From: Chara braunii | Lineage: Eukaryota; Streptophyta; Charophyceae; Charales; Characeae | DNA: 64,000 nt | NCBI GenBank assembly: GCA_003427395.1 | Contig: BFEA01000047.1 | Location: 1,053,441 to 1,117,440, forward strand | Reading direction: 5' to 3' | In this document: positions 22,936-35,103 of the stretch, one piece after another | How positions within the stretch are numbered: the first letter of the stretch is position 1 | Layout: every line of letters begins with the position of its first letter | The notes under the pieces: generated by a model | Told to the model about the DNA's origin: nothing | Database searches by the model: none | The model's input: the letters and a program-made list of their open reading frames with translations, nothing else | Made by a program: the position numbers and the translations under genes

Positions 22936-23799
22936 TTGACATCATCCTTTCTACATACTGTTTCGGTGTGCGGTATTCTGTGTCGTGTGCAACCTGGCTG
23001 TATGCCGTACAAGGCCATACACTTTAGCACACGATATGTTGCGCGATTCTGATGTTGTACGCGCTATGGGCTGTTTGGGGACAAGTGTTGTAACAAGGAT
23101 AAGAAGTGGGAGAGGGGGAAGCAGCATATCTGTATGAGTGCAAACCCCAATGCTGACTCCATGTTACAAGGCCACCAAGGACATCAGCACCAGATTCAAT
23201 TCGGTGGTTGTAAGTGGGGCTGTCCAAATGGGTAGAGAGATGAGACAGATACCAGTTCTTGCAGCTGATGCCAGATCGTGCACTGTCTTGTCAACAGGGA
23301 CAACAAAAGTGCTGCCGAAGATGGGGCACGAGGGATGTGCATATTGAGTACTCTTGGTGTGCCACACCAACTTTTTGACGCATTGCACAGGTGCGTCACC
23401 AGGAGAATCAGTGGTTAAATGACAAGGGCTAAGGCTCTGGGGCCTGTGTGGACTGAGTCTGCTGGAGACTGCCTAAGGTAAGAGCACGTCTGCACCAAGG
23501 AAGCACCCGTACGTCGGGGCTTTACAACCCTCATGGTGGACATGGAGGGTTCAAGATTGACCGAAGAGGGCAAGAGTCAAAAGTGAAATTCTTAGTGTTT
23601 CATGAGACAGATATCTACCCTAGGCATGGCCAAAATATTTGTATGAGTGACACGAGTGAATCACAATCTCTCTCGCACTACAAATACGTGTGTAACGACA
23701 CAATTCGAGAAATATTTAGTGCTCACCTCTGAACAATACACTCACAGCACTCATCGAACTTGAAGATAGGTGTGTTCATTTCTGAACGCATGCACTCAC

Positions 23800-23903
23800 A
23801 GTTCTCATCCGTGAAGCAATGGATCATGCAAGCAGCCTCTTGCTGAAAGAGCGATGATGAGCTTGCCAACAAATTAACAAGAGCTGTTGCACCTCCAGCA
23901 ACC
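23800..23903 (-). CDS. UPL5: UPL5-like, exon 3
   Basis: Short 104-nt exon. The acceptor ACATGCAG|G supplies the base that completes Arg from exon 2. The frame then reads VAGGATALVNLLASSSSLF and ends ..CFTDEN plus one base. The donor is GAACT|GTGAGT. A second donor 73 nt further on (CAGAG|GTGAGC, exon end 23,727) would also keep the frame open, but only the first leaves the phase that exon 4 needs. The content resembles the helical PA.LV.L segment that follows the ubiquitin-like domain in plant UPL5 proteins. Identification rests on position, phase and this weak similarity. Confidence 0.65.
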
Positions 23904-25510
23904 CTGCATGTGCAAATACCAACCGAGAGAGAATACACTTGAGTCCAAGTTCAACGACCAGCAATGCACCCCATGGTAAAAACCGAACAAATTGTGACCG
24001 TGATTCTGGACCACTGTGCAGACGATCAGGAGTCTGTGGTCCGCAGTTCGGAGGCCTGCCGACACCCGGTGATAGGTACCCTTGACTGCAAGGATTGGTG
24101 CCCACCTCAGGGTACAAGTCGTGGGGCGGTGCCCAGTGACCACCTGTGGGTTAGGCCGATTATCTCATGTAATTGTATCATTGGTTAGGGGAGTCTACAG
24201 ACTGTCCAGGGCCTGATGAGTCGGTGAAAAGCCCAACAAAACCATCTGTTACAGCCCCCCATTCTCTCTCTTTCTCTCTTTCTGGCTATTGGTTCACTGG
24301 GAAGGTCTCTTTGACAAATTGACCGCATATATTCTCGCAATTTTTTCAATTTAAAGAAAGAACTGGAAAACAATGTTGTCCAGGCATTAGAATGCAAACA
24401 ACTTCTGGGTAAGGGTCACATTGAAATTCACAACCCAGCTGAGGGAAGGGAAGGGAGGGGGGGGGTGGGGGGCATCTGTTTATTGTCCAGATCATCCATC
24501 ATCCATGTCTCTGGTGCCCGGGTCCGCTGTAGTCATGGAACAGACGCTAGCACCTAGTACAGCAAGCTTAATCTAGTACAGATTGTTGAGCACAGCCCAT
24601 TTTTCGTGCTGCTTTTCAAATTGCTGGCACTGGGATTCAATCCCAGGCCGTGATATATCTCAGTTATGCAATTTTGACGGAAAAGTTGCTGCTGTGATAT
24701 CCTCTCAGTCAGGTAATTTGATGGGTGATCAGGTTCTAGGTGTAAGCAGCAGAGTTATGGTGTCTGCTTGTTTAGTTTTGTACACCAGCACAGTTACAAG
24801 GTCTGGATGTTTTGTTTTGCCCGTCAGTTGATTCACCCTTTTTGCTGGCTCACAGGTTGAGGAGAGAAGCTGGTGCAGCCATTGCTGCTCTACACCTTGT
24901 GCATGCCCAATCTTCTTCGGTGCCACCTTTTGCATGGTGATCAGGAAGGTTGGGTGCCCGAGTGTGCCAATGTTCAGAAGCATTCCCTGAGGCTTTTGCC
25001 GTGAAGAAGCAATTACTGATTTCCAATGAAGCGCAACAGAGGTGAATGTCACCCGTCTGTTCATGACCACCTCCTTGCCCGGTCCACAGGTTCCATATTT
25101 TCCCGACATGGATCACAAAGAAAAAAAGAAAAACAAAGTGTTGTACTTACTCTTTCCCCCTCCGACATGGACCTGACAGCTTCCATGATGACCACAACCT
25201 CACCAACCAGCTTCCCCATTCTGCAAAGTCCGTCACGGCGACCTCGACTTCGACGGACAGAGGCAGAGGGAGCCCGCCAAGGCCAAACTAGACACGCTGT
25301 CAAACTTTGAAGGTGAACAAAATGAGGTACGGACAAGTGGTTGTGGGTGATCAACAGCCAGCGGGACTGTTCCAGGATTGTGAAGGATGTGGAAAAGGTC
25401 CACTCCATGTTCTCCAATCTCGATAACACTCCTACAGAATGGGTCAAGCTGAGCTACACCGAGCAGAAGGAGGCACTCCCAAGTTCGCAAAGAACATGCT
25501 TCGGTTGTGG

Positions 25511-26880
25511 TCCAAGAATATCCCTATACTCTTAAAGGAAAGAGCGCGTCTCGTGTGACGGTCCCACGCAAGATCTTGCCTCGGTGTTGGGAAACCCTGG
25601 GGTGGAGGCGCGGGCCCGAAGACGTAGTCATAGCTGAGGTTTTTGTTTTCCACATTGTGCAATGCCAAGGGCCGCATGGAATTCTTTCTTCAACAATTTG
25701 TTGTTTTGTGGGCGCAGCTGTTATGAAGAGCATGTGGTGTCGAAGGCCTCGTGGAGTTACTTTTCTCACGGATTTGTTGTTTTGTGGGCACGGCTGTTTT
25801 GAAGAGCATGTTTTACTTTTCTCACGGATTTGTTGTTTTGTGGGCACGGCTGTTTTGAAGAGCATGTGGTGGTCAGTAGGTTTTGTGATTTCGTGACGTA
25901 TGTTCCAATACAAGTACATAGCAAACCTGTTTCGAATGGGACACAATTTGCACTGCGGACCAAATCTGACATTGTGAATGAATCTTATGACAGGACACGG
26001 AAAGAGTGCGTGGAGTTCTTTTTTTTCAGGGATTTGTCGTTTTGTGGGCGCGGCTGTTTGAAAGAGTATGTGGCGGTTGAAAGGTCATGTGCTTCCCGAC
26101 ACATATTCGAATTCTGTTCTGAACAGGACACGCTTTGCACCGCAGAGTCTTCTCTTTTTGTGGAGTGGTCGCGGTTCGAGCCGCGGGTTTTCCCTTTTTT
26201 TTCTTTTTTGTTCGGGTTTGGCGTCCTCTGGTGGTTCTGTGCGACGTACAAATATAAGCAAATAGGTAAGTGGTACTTGGGGGCTCGCTCCACAACTCAC
26301 CAAATCTGTAAATTGTGAATGAATCTTATCCATGGACATGGAAAGATACATCCCTATACTCTTAAAGGAAAGAGCGGGTCTCCCATGACGATCCCACGCG
26401 AGACCGCGCCCCAGTGTTGGGAAACGTCGCGGTAGAGGGGCGGGCCGGAAGAAGTACCCATAGCTGAGGTTTTAGACAAGCTCATTCTTTTATGGGACGG
26501 GCCATAGCCAAGGGCCGCACGGAGTTTATTTTTCCAGTGATCTGTCATTTTGCGGGCGCGGCTTTTTTGGAGAGCCCATGGTGTCGAGGGCCTCGTGGAG
26601 TGTTTTTTCAAGGATTTGTTGCTTTGTGGGGGCGGCTGTTTTGAAGAGCACACAGCAGTCGGAAGGTTTTGTGGTTTCCAGATGTACGTTCGAATACAAG
26701 TTCATAGCAAACCTGTTTCGAACAGGACACGATTTGCACTGCGGATCAAATCTGTACATTGCGAATGAATCTTATGCCAGGGCATGAAAAGATACCGAGC
26801 CGGGTGGAGTTTTTCTTTTCAAGGATTTGTTGTTCTGGGGGGTGGCTGTTCTGAAGAGCGTGCGGCGGGGAGGTTTGAGC
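25511..26880. repeat. Complex tandem repeat, about 840-nt unit
   Basis: ATCCCTATACTCTTAAAGGA starts at 25,521 and again at 26,351. Each unit then has CCCACGC..AGA, GTTGGGAAAC, and several copies of GGATTTGTTGTTTTGTGGGC followed by GGCTGTTTTGAAGAGCA. The second unit is shorter. Confidence 0.8.
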
Positions 26881-27589
26881 AGGATGCCATGTGTTAATTC
26901 AGGTTGACGGAGAAATGTGCAGTCACTATGGGATGTGTGTGTGGTTGTGTATACCAGGTCATGGAGTCTGTTGGTTATGTGTCTGCTTCATGAGAAGGAG
27001 GTCACGAGTTCCGTGTGTCATGGGGCAATCTATGCTGGGATGGGATGAAGTACTCCTCGATGGGTTTCACTTTCACGCCAACCCACATAGCTGCAAGTGT
27101 GACAAGCTGAGATCTGTTCCGCGCTAGTTCCTGCGCGGACTAATTGACAAACCATCTGGGCGCTCATGTGCCACTCCGGGTCAAATCGGCAATATGTCCC
27201 CAATTTTTGAAACTTACTACAACGAGTAGTCGCATGCAAGAAGGGTAATCACTCAGCTTGTAAACGGGTTTTCTTTTTCACAATTTTGTAATCTAGGACT
27301 GCTTGGACGCGCCTTAGTGTGCATATGAACTGGGTGATGTGTCGGGTACGGGTTGCATGTGCTTTTTTGGTCGGTATTTTCAGTTAAGTAGATGTACACG
27401 GCAACTTGGGTGAAATGGTGTTCAAACTTTGAACCTCTTGGGAAACTCCGTGCATCAGCAACGCACATGTAGTTTAGAATTCCTTTTCAGATTTATGTGG
27501 CATGGGCTTGTACTCGCGACTGCTAATCAGTGCATAGGAATAAAGGTTTGCAGCTTTCTTGCTGCTTCACCCTGCTGCAACTTGCCCAT

Positions 27590-27780
27590 GTTTTCTAAGA
27601 AACAGTGAAAATTTTGCCCCATGTTGTTTTCTAAAGAAACAGTGGAAATTCTGGTATTAGAGTTTCCCCAATGTTGTTTTCTAAGAAACAGTGGAAACTC
27701 TGGTATTAGAGTTTCCCCCCATGTTGTTTTCTAAGTAACAGTGAAAAAATTGGAAATTCTCGTATTAGAGTTTGCTTGTG
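27590..27780. repeat. Minisatellite, about 60-nt unit
   Basis: CATGTTGTTTTCTAAGAAAC and TGGTATTAGAGTTTCCCC recur three to four times. Confidence 0.85.
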
Positions 27781-28168
27781 CAGCTAACGATATTCACATG
27801 TGGACATGCTTTCTTCGCATGTTGTTTCGAGTGTCGTACATGTGATCCCACACATGTTGTTTGGAGTGTTGTACATGTGATCCCGGTGTGGTGCCTCCGG
27901 AGCAATGCAGGAAGAAGTAGACCGAGCCTATGCGGAGCAAAAAGTGGTTGTCATGATGTACCAGCCCAAGGGGCGGGCTGGGGGAAGGGGGGGGGAGAGG
28001 GGGGGGGAGAGGGGGGGCGGGCAGGCGAGTCGCGAACACATCACTGGAGGATTAACCAAACGTTTCTTGTCTCAGAGATTGCAATGCAAAGCAGGTAAGT
28101 TGGATAGCCATCACAGGCTGTGGAGTTTCAGCTGTGCTTTGTTCAGCAGTTTGAACTAAAATCATTAC

Positions 28169-28609
28169 CTGAAAGCCTCGATGTATCCTCCAAGAGTGGT
28201 GGTAGAGTTGCCATGTGTCATGGCATTTGCCAGGAACCTCCGGAATAGCTTTGTTACCCTCTCATGAAGCCACTTCACTTTCGCTTCGCTGATCAACGAG
28301 TCGCAATCATCATTGCTACCGCCATCAAACTGGAAGAGTGATGATATTTCCTGTGACGACGGCAGTCGAATGTTCGGGGGAGTATCAGTATCCAGTTGTT
28401 GGTGGTCCAGAGCCCTGAGGCAGCACACAGTATCATTGATGTCCTGCACCATCCTCCACACATCAGGGCATGTTGTGCTCCTCAATCGCAAGACCAAGTA
28501 TAGTGTTGCATCATTATCCACTCCACACTCCTCCAGTGTTGAACACCCATTCAGCTGGCGCCCACGATACAGCAACCTCTGCTCTGCAATTGGAATCCCA
28601 GTCCGGGAC
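28169..28609 (-). CDS. UPL5: UPL5-like, exon 2 (second half of ubiquitin-like domain and following helical region)
   Basis: The acceptor is TTTTGCAG|G. The first base completes Arg, then the frame reads SRTGIPIAEQRLLYRGRQL, a clear ubiquitin-like continuation (ubiquitin has GIPPDQQRLIFAGKQL at this place). A TLEECGVDNDATLYLVLRLR segment closes the domain. STTCPDVWRMVQDINDTVC then matches the segment that follows the domain in plant UPL5, where Arabidopsis has a similar RSTEHP..W..INDM pattern. This similarity after the ubiquitin fold is what separates UPL5 from polyubiquitin, ubiquilin or BAG6 proteins. The exon ends TTCAG|GTAATG, again phase 2. It is 441 nt long. It lies 22.3 kb from exon 1, so the ubiquitin-like fold itself is split by the largest intron. 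Confidence 0.9.
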
Positions 28610-29902
28610 CTGCAAAATTGTGCAAAGACATTTTCAGGAGGCAAGAAAAGCGGCAAACAAAATCTGAGATCTCCGACAGCTACTTTGATACAGAGTGCAT
28701 ACAGTCTGTACAGGCATGGAACATTTTGTTGAAGGTATTGATGCACCACTTCCATTGCTTCAACTTTTCAGGGTTGTCACACTATTCGGAAATTTGTCAA
28801 GAAAGCCTTTGGGACATCCATTAAAATTGGAACGATACAGAGAATATTAGCATCGCCCCTTCGTATCAATGGATGGCAGCCAGTGCTTCAGCGGATCAGA
28901 CTGTGGATTGCATTTCGATCCACTGGAGTGTCTCATGGTCAGACCTTACTTCAAAGTGTCTACCATGGAGATTATGCTTCCAATGTTTCAAAGCCATGTA
29001 AAAACAAAGCATAGCGCTCCTCATAAAGAAGATGCCATCAGTAGTACATACCTACAATCAACTTGTGCCTAATCTCTCATCCTCCAAACAAAAAGGTACT
29101 AACTACTTCCTTAATATAGTCTTCTACTTCAATACTTGTCTCTTCTAAGTAGTCTATACCCAAAATCATATCAAAAGGCAGATCATCATTAACCAAAAAA
29201 GACAACATATACCTAATCTCTCATCCTCCACAGGAAGAGGTACAAACTATTTCCTTGACGCAGTCTCCTACTTCAATAGTCGTCTTGTTATTAACAAAGG
29301 TAGATCCTAAAAGTCTACTTAGCTTTTGCACCCAGTCCTCTACATGCAGTCTCTCCACACAAGACCTACGCATATAATTGACCATCGACCCCGAAGCAGC
29401 AAGTTTGTCAACCTTGTGCCTACCCACACTCGCTTCTACCACGACCTATTCTCCTTGTGGACCATTTTTTTCAGCTACCCAAGATGCTAATACATTATTT
29501 TATGATAGTTCCATTTCTAGCTCCTTCAAGGATTCAGTCACGTCTTTAAAGCAGAGCATCCCTGGTCAGACTGTGACTGAGGGGCAGCTACAAAGTTAGT
29601 AGTTATCGTTGTAACAGTCTGAAATGAAAGGTTGATGGAGAACTTCCTAAACCAGCTGGGACGAGATCTCCTAGCTCTTTAAACTCGAGGCCGCTATTTC
29701 CTCAATGGCTTGTTTGGTTTCCCTGTCTGTTTTGGGGGCGCCGACCCTTAGTTGCATTTACCCTTATAACTTACCAAACCAAACACTTTTACACAGTCCT
29801 TCCCTACCCCAATTTGGGACGGACTTGACTTCTTTTACTTACTCTTGGCTGGCTCCTTTAAACCAGCTTCCTTAGCCTTCCATAAAGCAATGACCCCTCT
29901 TC

Positions 29903-32120
29903 CCATAGCCCTACGTAGCTACAACTTTGTTCACCGGAGCTGTCGAGACTTTAAAGAATGTGGTGGCCTCCACTTCACTTCAGACACGAAGTAAGTGGAA
30001 CAAGGGGGTGCGAGGGTGATGGTGAAGATATTTCCACCTCACAAGCTAGTGGAACAAGAGGCGGCTTATAGCAGACATGCCAATAACTGGAATTTTTATG
30101 ATGCTGCATCTTTCAAATCTGTGAATGATAACTCGCATCACGGAGCACGCAAATAGCCTGTCGGGAGGATGTGCAGGTCACATTTAACCCCCGACACTTT
30201 ATTAGACACTATACGATCTTAGTCAATGCATGTCATTCCTAGACTTCCTCATTTGTTCAACAACATGAGCAACTAGTTTGTTGCTTTTTCTGCAGCCATC
30301 CTATTGTAGAACCTCTTCTCTACTGATTCCACAAACTCTTCCAAGATCTTGGTCCTGGCCCAAGCCTCAAAATCTCTCCCATAGCCCTACGCAGCTAGAA
30401 CTCCATTCACCGGAGTTGTCGAGACTTAAGGAATGTGGTGGCCTCCACTTCACTTCAGATACGAAGGAAGTGGACCAAGGGGGTGCGAGGGTGATGGTGA
30501 AGACATTTCCACCTACAAGCTAGTGGAACAGGAGGCGGCTTATAGCAGAAGTGCCAATAACTGGATTTTTTTATGATGCTGCATCTTTCAAATCTGTGAA
30601 TGACAAGGTAAATGGATTAGAAGTTGCCTAGAAGCTTTCAAAAGAGACCATATCGCAGTGAGGGACAACACTCTCATACGATCCATATCCACCTCAATAT
30701 TCACTATATGGGAACTGCAGGAGCAAGACAAACAGATAATCGATTCATGGTGCAGCGTACACTGTGAACTCTCAAAGGTCAGAATCTACCCCTGGACTCC
30801 GCCCAAGCCACCTGGGCCAACGGAGCGAAGGGAGAAGATGATGAACGACTACTTCTGGGTCGACTTTAGACACGCTGTGAAAGAAATCTAGGCAACTTTA
30901 ATTCAAGATCTTCAGTAAAAGTATAAGACTCTGGACTTATCGACCAACTCCATCCCTTCATTGCGCAGCGGGATGATTATTTGATGTTGGCTTTGGACAA
31001 ACCCCTTTTGACCTCCCCTTCTCGATTGATGATATCATCATATACACGAAAAGCCACAAAGAATTCGGAGTAAATACTGCCCACAAACTTTATCCATGGT
31101 GTTTCAAATGTAAAATAAAGGGCACATATGCACTGAGACAGTATGCCCCATTCACCCGCAAAAGGGGGCCAGAGCCACAGGTCGTCCTCTGAGGACCCCT
31201 TTCAGGCGACTCACTAGCGCCTAATCGACCCTGTTAATGAGGTGTGGTTCTTCATCGAAGGGACGCCAGAATCTACCCCTGGACTCCGCCCAAGCCACCT
31301 GGTCCGGTGGAGCGAAGGAAGAAGATGATGAACGACTACTTCTGGGTCGAGTTTAGACACGCTGCGATAGAAATCCAGGCAACTTTAATTCAAGATCTTC
31401 AGTAAAAGTATAAGATTCTGGACTTTATCGACCCACTCCCTCCCATTCTCGATTCATGATATCATCATATACACGAAAGGCCACCAAGAATTCGGCCACA
31501 AAGAATTCGGAGTAAATACTACCCACAAACTTTATCCATGGTGTTTCAAATGTAAAATCAAGGGCACATATGCACTGAGACAGCATGGCCCCTTCACCAG
31601 CAAAAGGGGTGAGAGCCAGAGGTCGTCCTCTGAGGACCCCTTTCAGGTGACTCACTGTCACCTAATCGACCCTGCTAATGAGGGGTGGGTCTTCATCGAA
31701 GGGAGCCGGCAGGTGGAGGAAACGATTGGGCGGGTATGGTAAAAAGAGGGGGACCTGGACTAGGAGATCCAACCCCCCAACATGTGGTTTCCGCCAAAGA
31801 CTGTGGAGGCCAAGCTACAGGAGACCGCCCCCACACCGCACTGCAGGACCGGCAGGCAGGGAAGAGACTGAAAAATCCCAGACCGAATCACTTCCTCGCA
31901 CCAGCGATACAGGAAGAGGTATGGCAGCAGGTAACAACCAAGAAGCACAAGCCCAAAAGTACAAACCAGGCGAGTGCCACGACAGAAAGACAACGCAGAC
32001 AAACAATTATGCAGCCTCGACAACAGGTTTGTAACCCGGAGGCCGCCCAGACCCACCAAGGGACGGCCTCCCAGGTGCAGAACCGAGGAGAAACGAAAGC
32101 CATCAGGAAAGCCTGACTGC
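29903..32120 (+). pseudogene. Decayed LINE ORF1-like sequence with tandem duplications
   Basis: Broken frames show a recurring protein: RIYPWTPPKPPGP, MMNDYFWVDFRHA, then IDDIIIYTK, HKLYPWCFKCKIKGTYALRQ and FIEGSR, followed by a Gln/Thr/Pro-rich tail (31,780-32,115). A basic ORF with a C-x2-C knuckle start and a polar tail is the build of plant LINE ORF1 (DUF4283 plus CCHC), but the knuckle lacks its His and last Cys. The block with YPWTPP is present twice (30,786 and 31,269), as is the block with CFKCK (31,103 and 31,540). An upstream 230-nt block is also doubled (29,903 and 30,378). Family assignment is an inference. Confidence 0.45.
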
Positions 32121-32244
32121 AGGGACGGGCGAGGGGGGTAGAAAGGAGAAATTGGAACACTCAGTGACGACAGTAGGTGACATAGGGAGGGAGGGGGACT
32201 GAACACATGAATCAGCCCCCACATGCCGAGACCGGGCCGGGGGG

Positions 32245-32650
32245 CCCACTCAAGGGAGGGTCAGAAGACCCTTTTAAGGAAGCTTTCAGGCTGCAGCCTA
32301 AGGGAGGGTCAGAAGACCCTTTAAGGAAGTTTCCGTACATACGTTGTATTCGAATGTTTGGAAATACCAATTTTTGTTTTTAATCGAGAAAATTACAACA
32401 AAAAAAAGAGGCTGTACAGCATTGCAATTCGAACAACTTTTGCCTGAGGGCCGTGTCAAAATTCACAACCAAATTCGAGAGAAAGGAAAAATACAAACGA
32501 GAGGTTTCTGTTTTCTTGTTTCTTTAGAATTTCTATTTTTCAAAAAAGTCCAAAAAAAAATATGTTGTATAAAATTGCAATACAAAACTTTTGCCTGACG
32601 GTCTTGGCAAAATTTCCAACCAAATTTGAGAAAAGGACGGTGGTACGACA
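32245..32650. repeat. Short direct duplications
   Basis: AAGGGAGGGTCAGAAGACCC occurs twice (32,253 and 32,300). An ACTTTTGCCTGA block with AACCAAATT recurs about 157 nt apart (32,437 and 32,587), and a TACGTTGTATTCGAA motif bounds the area. Confidence 0.7.
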
Positions 32651-34032
32651 GGCTCCTGCAAAGTTGTGCCCTAAAACTCGTTCTATAACATACGTACGTT
32701 GTATTCGAACACAAGGTACGTATGTTTTTTTTGGGGGGGGGGGTTAGGACAGTAGTCCTAAGGCTGTACAGGGACCCCTGCAAGCATAGCTACCTCTCAC
32801 AATTAAGGGGATGCACGTTGCCCCCCGCCCTAATCGGTGGCGGTCAGGGAGGAGGGTGGGGCCGCCCGGTTGGGGGGGGTGGGGGGTGGGGGGGGGGCTA
32901 ACGCAAAGACGGAGCATTTTGCCAGTTGCAGCGCCTACCGTCTAATATGGCCAGCACCAAACTTGGAAAACAGCAAAAGTAGAAAACAACCCATACCTAG
33001 AACTTGGGCTAGCTCCTTGTCGTGTGCAGGTATACGGGAAATAACTAGAACAAACCCAAACCCACCTTCTGCAGTAGCAAAAGTCTGCAGCCTGTCGAGC
33101 TATGTGGGGTGCTCCTTTTGGGGCACTTCTGGAGGTTCCACAAACACATCTTCTGTCTCACAAATTTGTGGAATGAAATCAGGGAATTTTAGTTGTGTCA
33201 TCACAACCAAAGGCAGGGCCCTATGTCCAGAAAAAATGCAACAATTTGTGAATTACACAAAAGACGCTCATCACTTCCTTTGTGTTCATACGTGTCATGC
33301 ATCTTTCTCTGTGGCCTCCCAGCCCGACATCTACTACGGTGTTTCAAGCTCATTGGTTCCGTGAGAGATCTCAAAGCAAACGATTGGTTTGCATAGCGTT
33401 GTGCAACTATTTCTCCTCGCACCACGACCCATGGATCACAAGCTTCCATACTTCCTATTCGTCTTTTTCCTTTCTTTGCAGCGCTTTACCTGCGTTGTGT
33501 CGTTCACATGCCTCAGGAACAGCACTTCCATCATCACACACTGATTCGTTTTATTTCCTTTTCCCCCTTCTTTGTCAGCATGATGGCACAGCTCATCAAG
33601 GCTACTGGAGGGGACAGAGGGAAGAGGGTGAAGACCAAATGCTGTCGGACACTCCAGCAACGAACACTTGTCACAGTCACTTTTTTGTCAGGTGGATTTC
33701 TTTTCTGGACGGCATAAGAATGAATTCTGGCCACAAACACTCTCTGCCTGTTCCTTTGGCTCTAGTCCCCCCACAGAAATAATATTTTTCTCCGTCTTCT
33801 GCCGTGTGGCCAGGGTTGGGTCGTCGGGATTCGCAGTCAAGATTGAGTACTGCCATGCAGTCACAGAAAACAAGCACTTGTATGTGATGGGAGAACTTGG
33901 GCCCCTTCTGTTTTAACCGCAGGCAAGCACCATATCCTTGCCGCAGACACCCACCCTGCCCTGACGTTGCCAAGAGCCATAATGGCAGGTGCCAGCTCAC
34001 ACAGTGCACACAGGGAAAATTCACCTTCACCC

Positions 34033-34156
34033 TTAAATCACCAGTTCCAGCCCCAGCGAAGCAAAAGTATGGCCATGCACAAGGAGGCAGCAGGTTCGAT
34101 GTACCGACCTGCCTGAACCCAGCTTGATTCATGCTCCATGGAAACTGGTGGTTTAA
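34033..34156. mobile_element. MITE family B, copy B3
   Basis: TTAAATCACCAGTTCCAG and GGAAACTGGTGGTTTAA are inverted repeats around 90 nt. Confidence 0.65.
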
Positions 34157-34400
34157 GAGGTGCTTCATGCGGCATTCATGGAAGCCAAGCTTGCATTGGC
34201 TAGTCCATAGAAGATGCCTATACATCAATTCACTATAGACAAACAGTTCAGTCCCCAGCCGAGTGACAATGTGGCTGTGCATGATGAGGCCACACTTCCA
34301 ATGTACTGGCCTGCCCGTAACCGGTCTGATTCGTACTCGATGGGAAAATTTTACGGTCCCTGTTGTGAACTGGTGCTTCATGTGGCCTTCATGGGGGGCA
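34072..34400. repeat. Diverged 200-nt direct duplication overlapping MITE B3
   Basis: GATGTACCGACCTGCC/AATGTACTGGCCTGCC and GTGCTTCATGCGGCATTCAT/GTGCTTCATGTGGCCTTCAT mark two copies about 200 nt apart. Confidence 0.6.
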
Positions 34401-34994
34401 ACCAGACTGGCTAGGCTAGGCTAATCCAATTCACAGTAGGCAATCAAATAGTCGTTCCATAAGACCACGTTGGCCCTTCTGTTCACACCAGAGAAATGAG
34501 GCAGTGCTGCACTGAGGGCCTCGCCACACTCATTGTGCCACAGGTAGGCATTGGAGATCACATCGGCGGGGTTACGGCTGAGCTAAGGCATGGGATTTTT
34601 TCTTCCCAGACAAATGGTGTGGGCTTGACAATATGCTTCCCTGAACCCTCTTGGCGCAGCCATGCATATGATGGGACACACTGCAAATTTCCTTCCTTGG
34701 TTCCGTTTCTTTTAAGCTGTGCCAGTCCTTTTTTCTCTAACAACTAGTTTGCTTATACTAGGTCATTTTCCGGTAACCCAGCCACAGTCACCAATGAGAC
34801 ACTTGCATCCCCACCGGTTTTCGCCGAGATCTGAGACCTTGTGGTGACTACTCAAAGACGCCATTTTGGATTTTTGCCTGGACTACCAGTAGGGTCTGCT
34901 GGTGCCGTTTGCGTTGTTGCCTCGTTCCAAACTCGATGGATTTGTCCCTAGGATACCCTTCTGCCACACTTCCTACTTCGACTCGACTGAGCAC

Positions 34995-35103
34995 TACCGT
35001 CTTCCCCCGAACATAACGCACCCTGAATATGAACCTATACAAGGTATGTTTCCGGCCCGGTACAGTCAAAATGAGATTGTGTTGTGTTCGGGGGAAGACG
35101 GTA
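34995..35103. mobile_element. MITE family A, copy A4 (best preserved)
   Basis: TACCGTCTTCCCCCGAACAT at the left and GTGTTCGGGGGAAGACGGTA at the right are matched inverted repeats of about 22 bp, flanked by TA on both sides. 109 nt with no coding capacity. Confidence 0.8.

Larger units (their letters stand above)
17418..23799 (-). other. UPL5-like intron 3
   Basis: 6.4 kb with a CA tract, a tRNA-like head, a SINE copy, a MITE mosaic and satellite DNA. A minus-strand frame at about 21,950-22,180 (FFVTRLPRHMRDQLEFG) could be a scrap of retroelement gag, but this is weak. G-rich DNA lies at 19,200-19,350. Confidence 0.5.

Noticed and set aside
23727-23799. Longer version of exon 3 using the CAGAG|GTGAGC donor
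   Set aside because: Leaves phase 2, which gives a stop after joining to exon 4; the earlier donor keeps the frame.
24211-24236. CTGATGAG...GAAAA resembling a hammerhead ribozyme core
   Set aside because: Only 5 nt separate CTGATGA and GAAA at the closest reading, too few for stem II with paired bases. The flanking GGGC and GCCC pair with each other, which is not the hammerhead topology. No NUH cleavage site in the right place.
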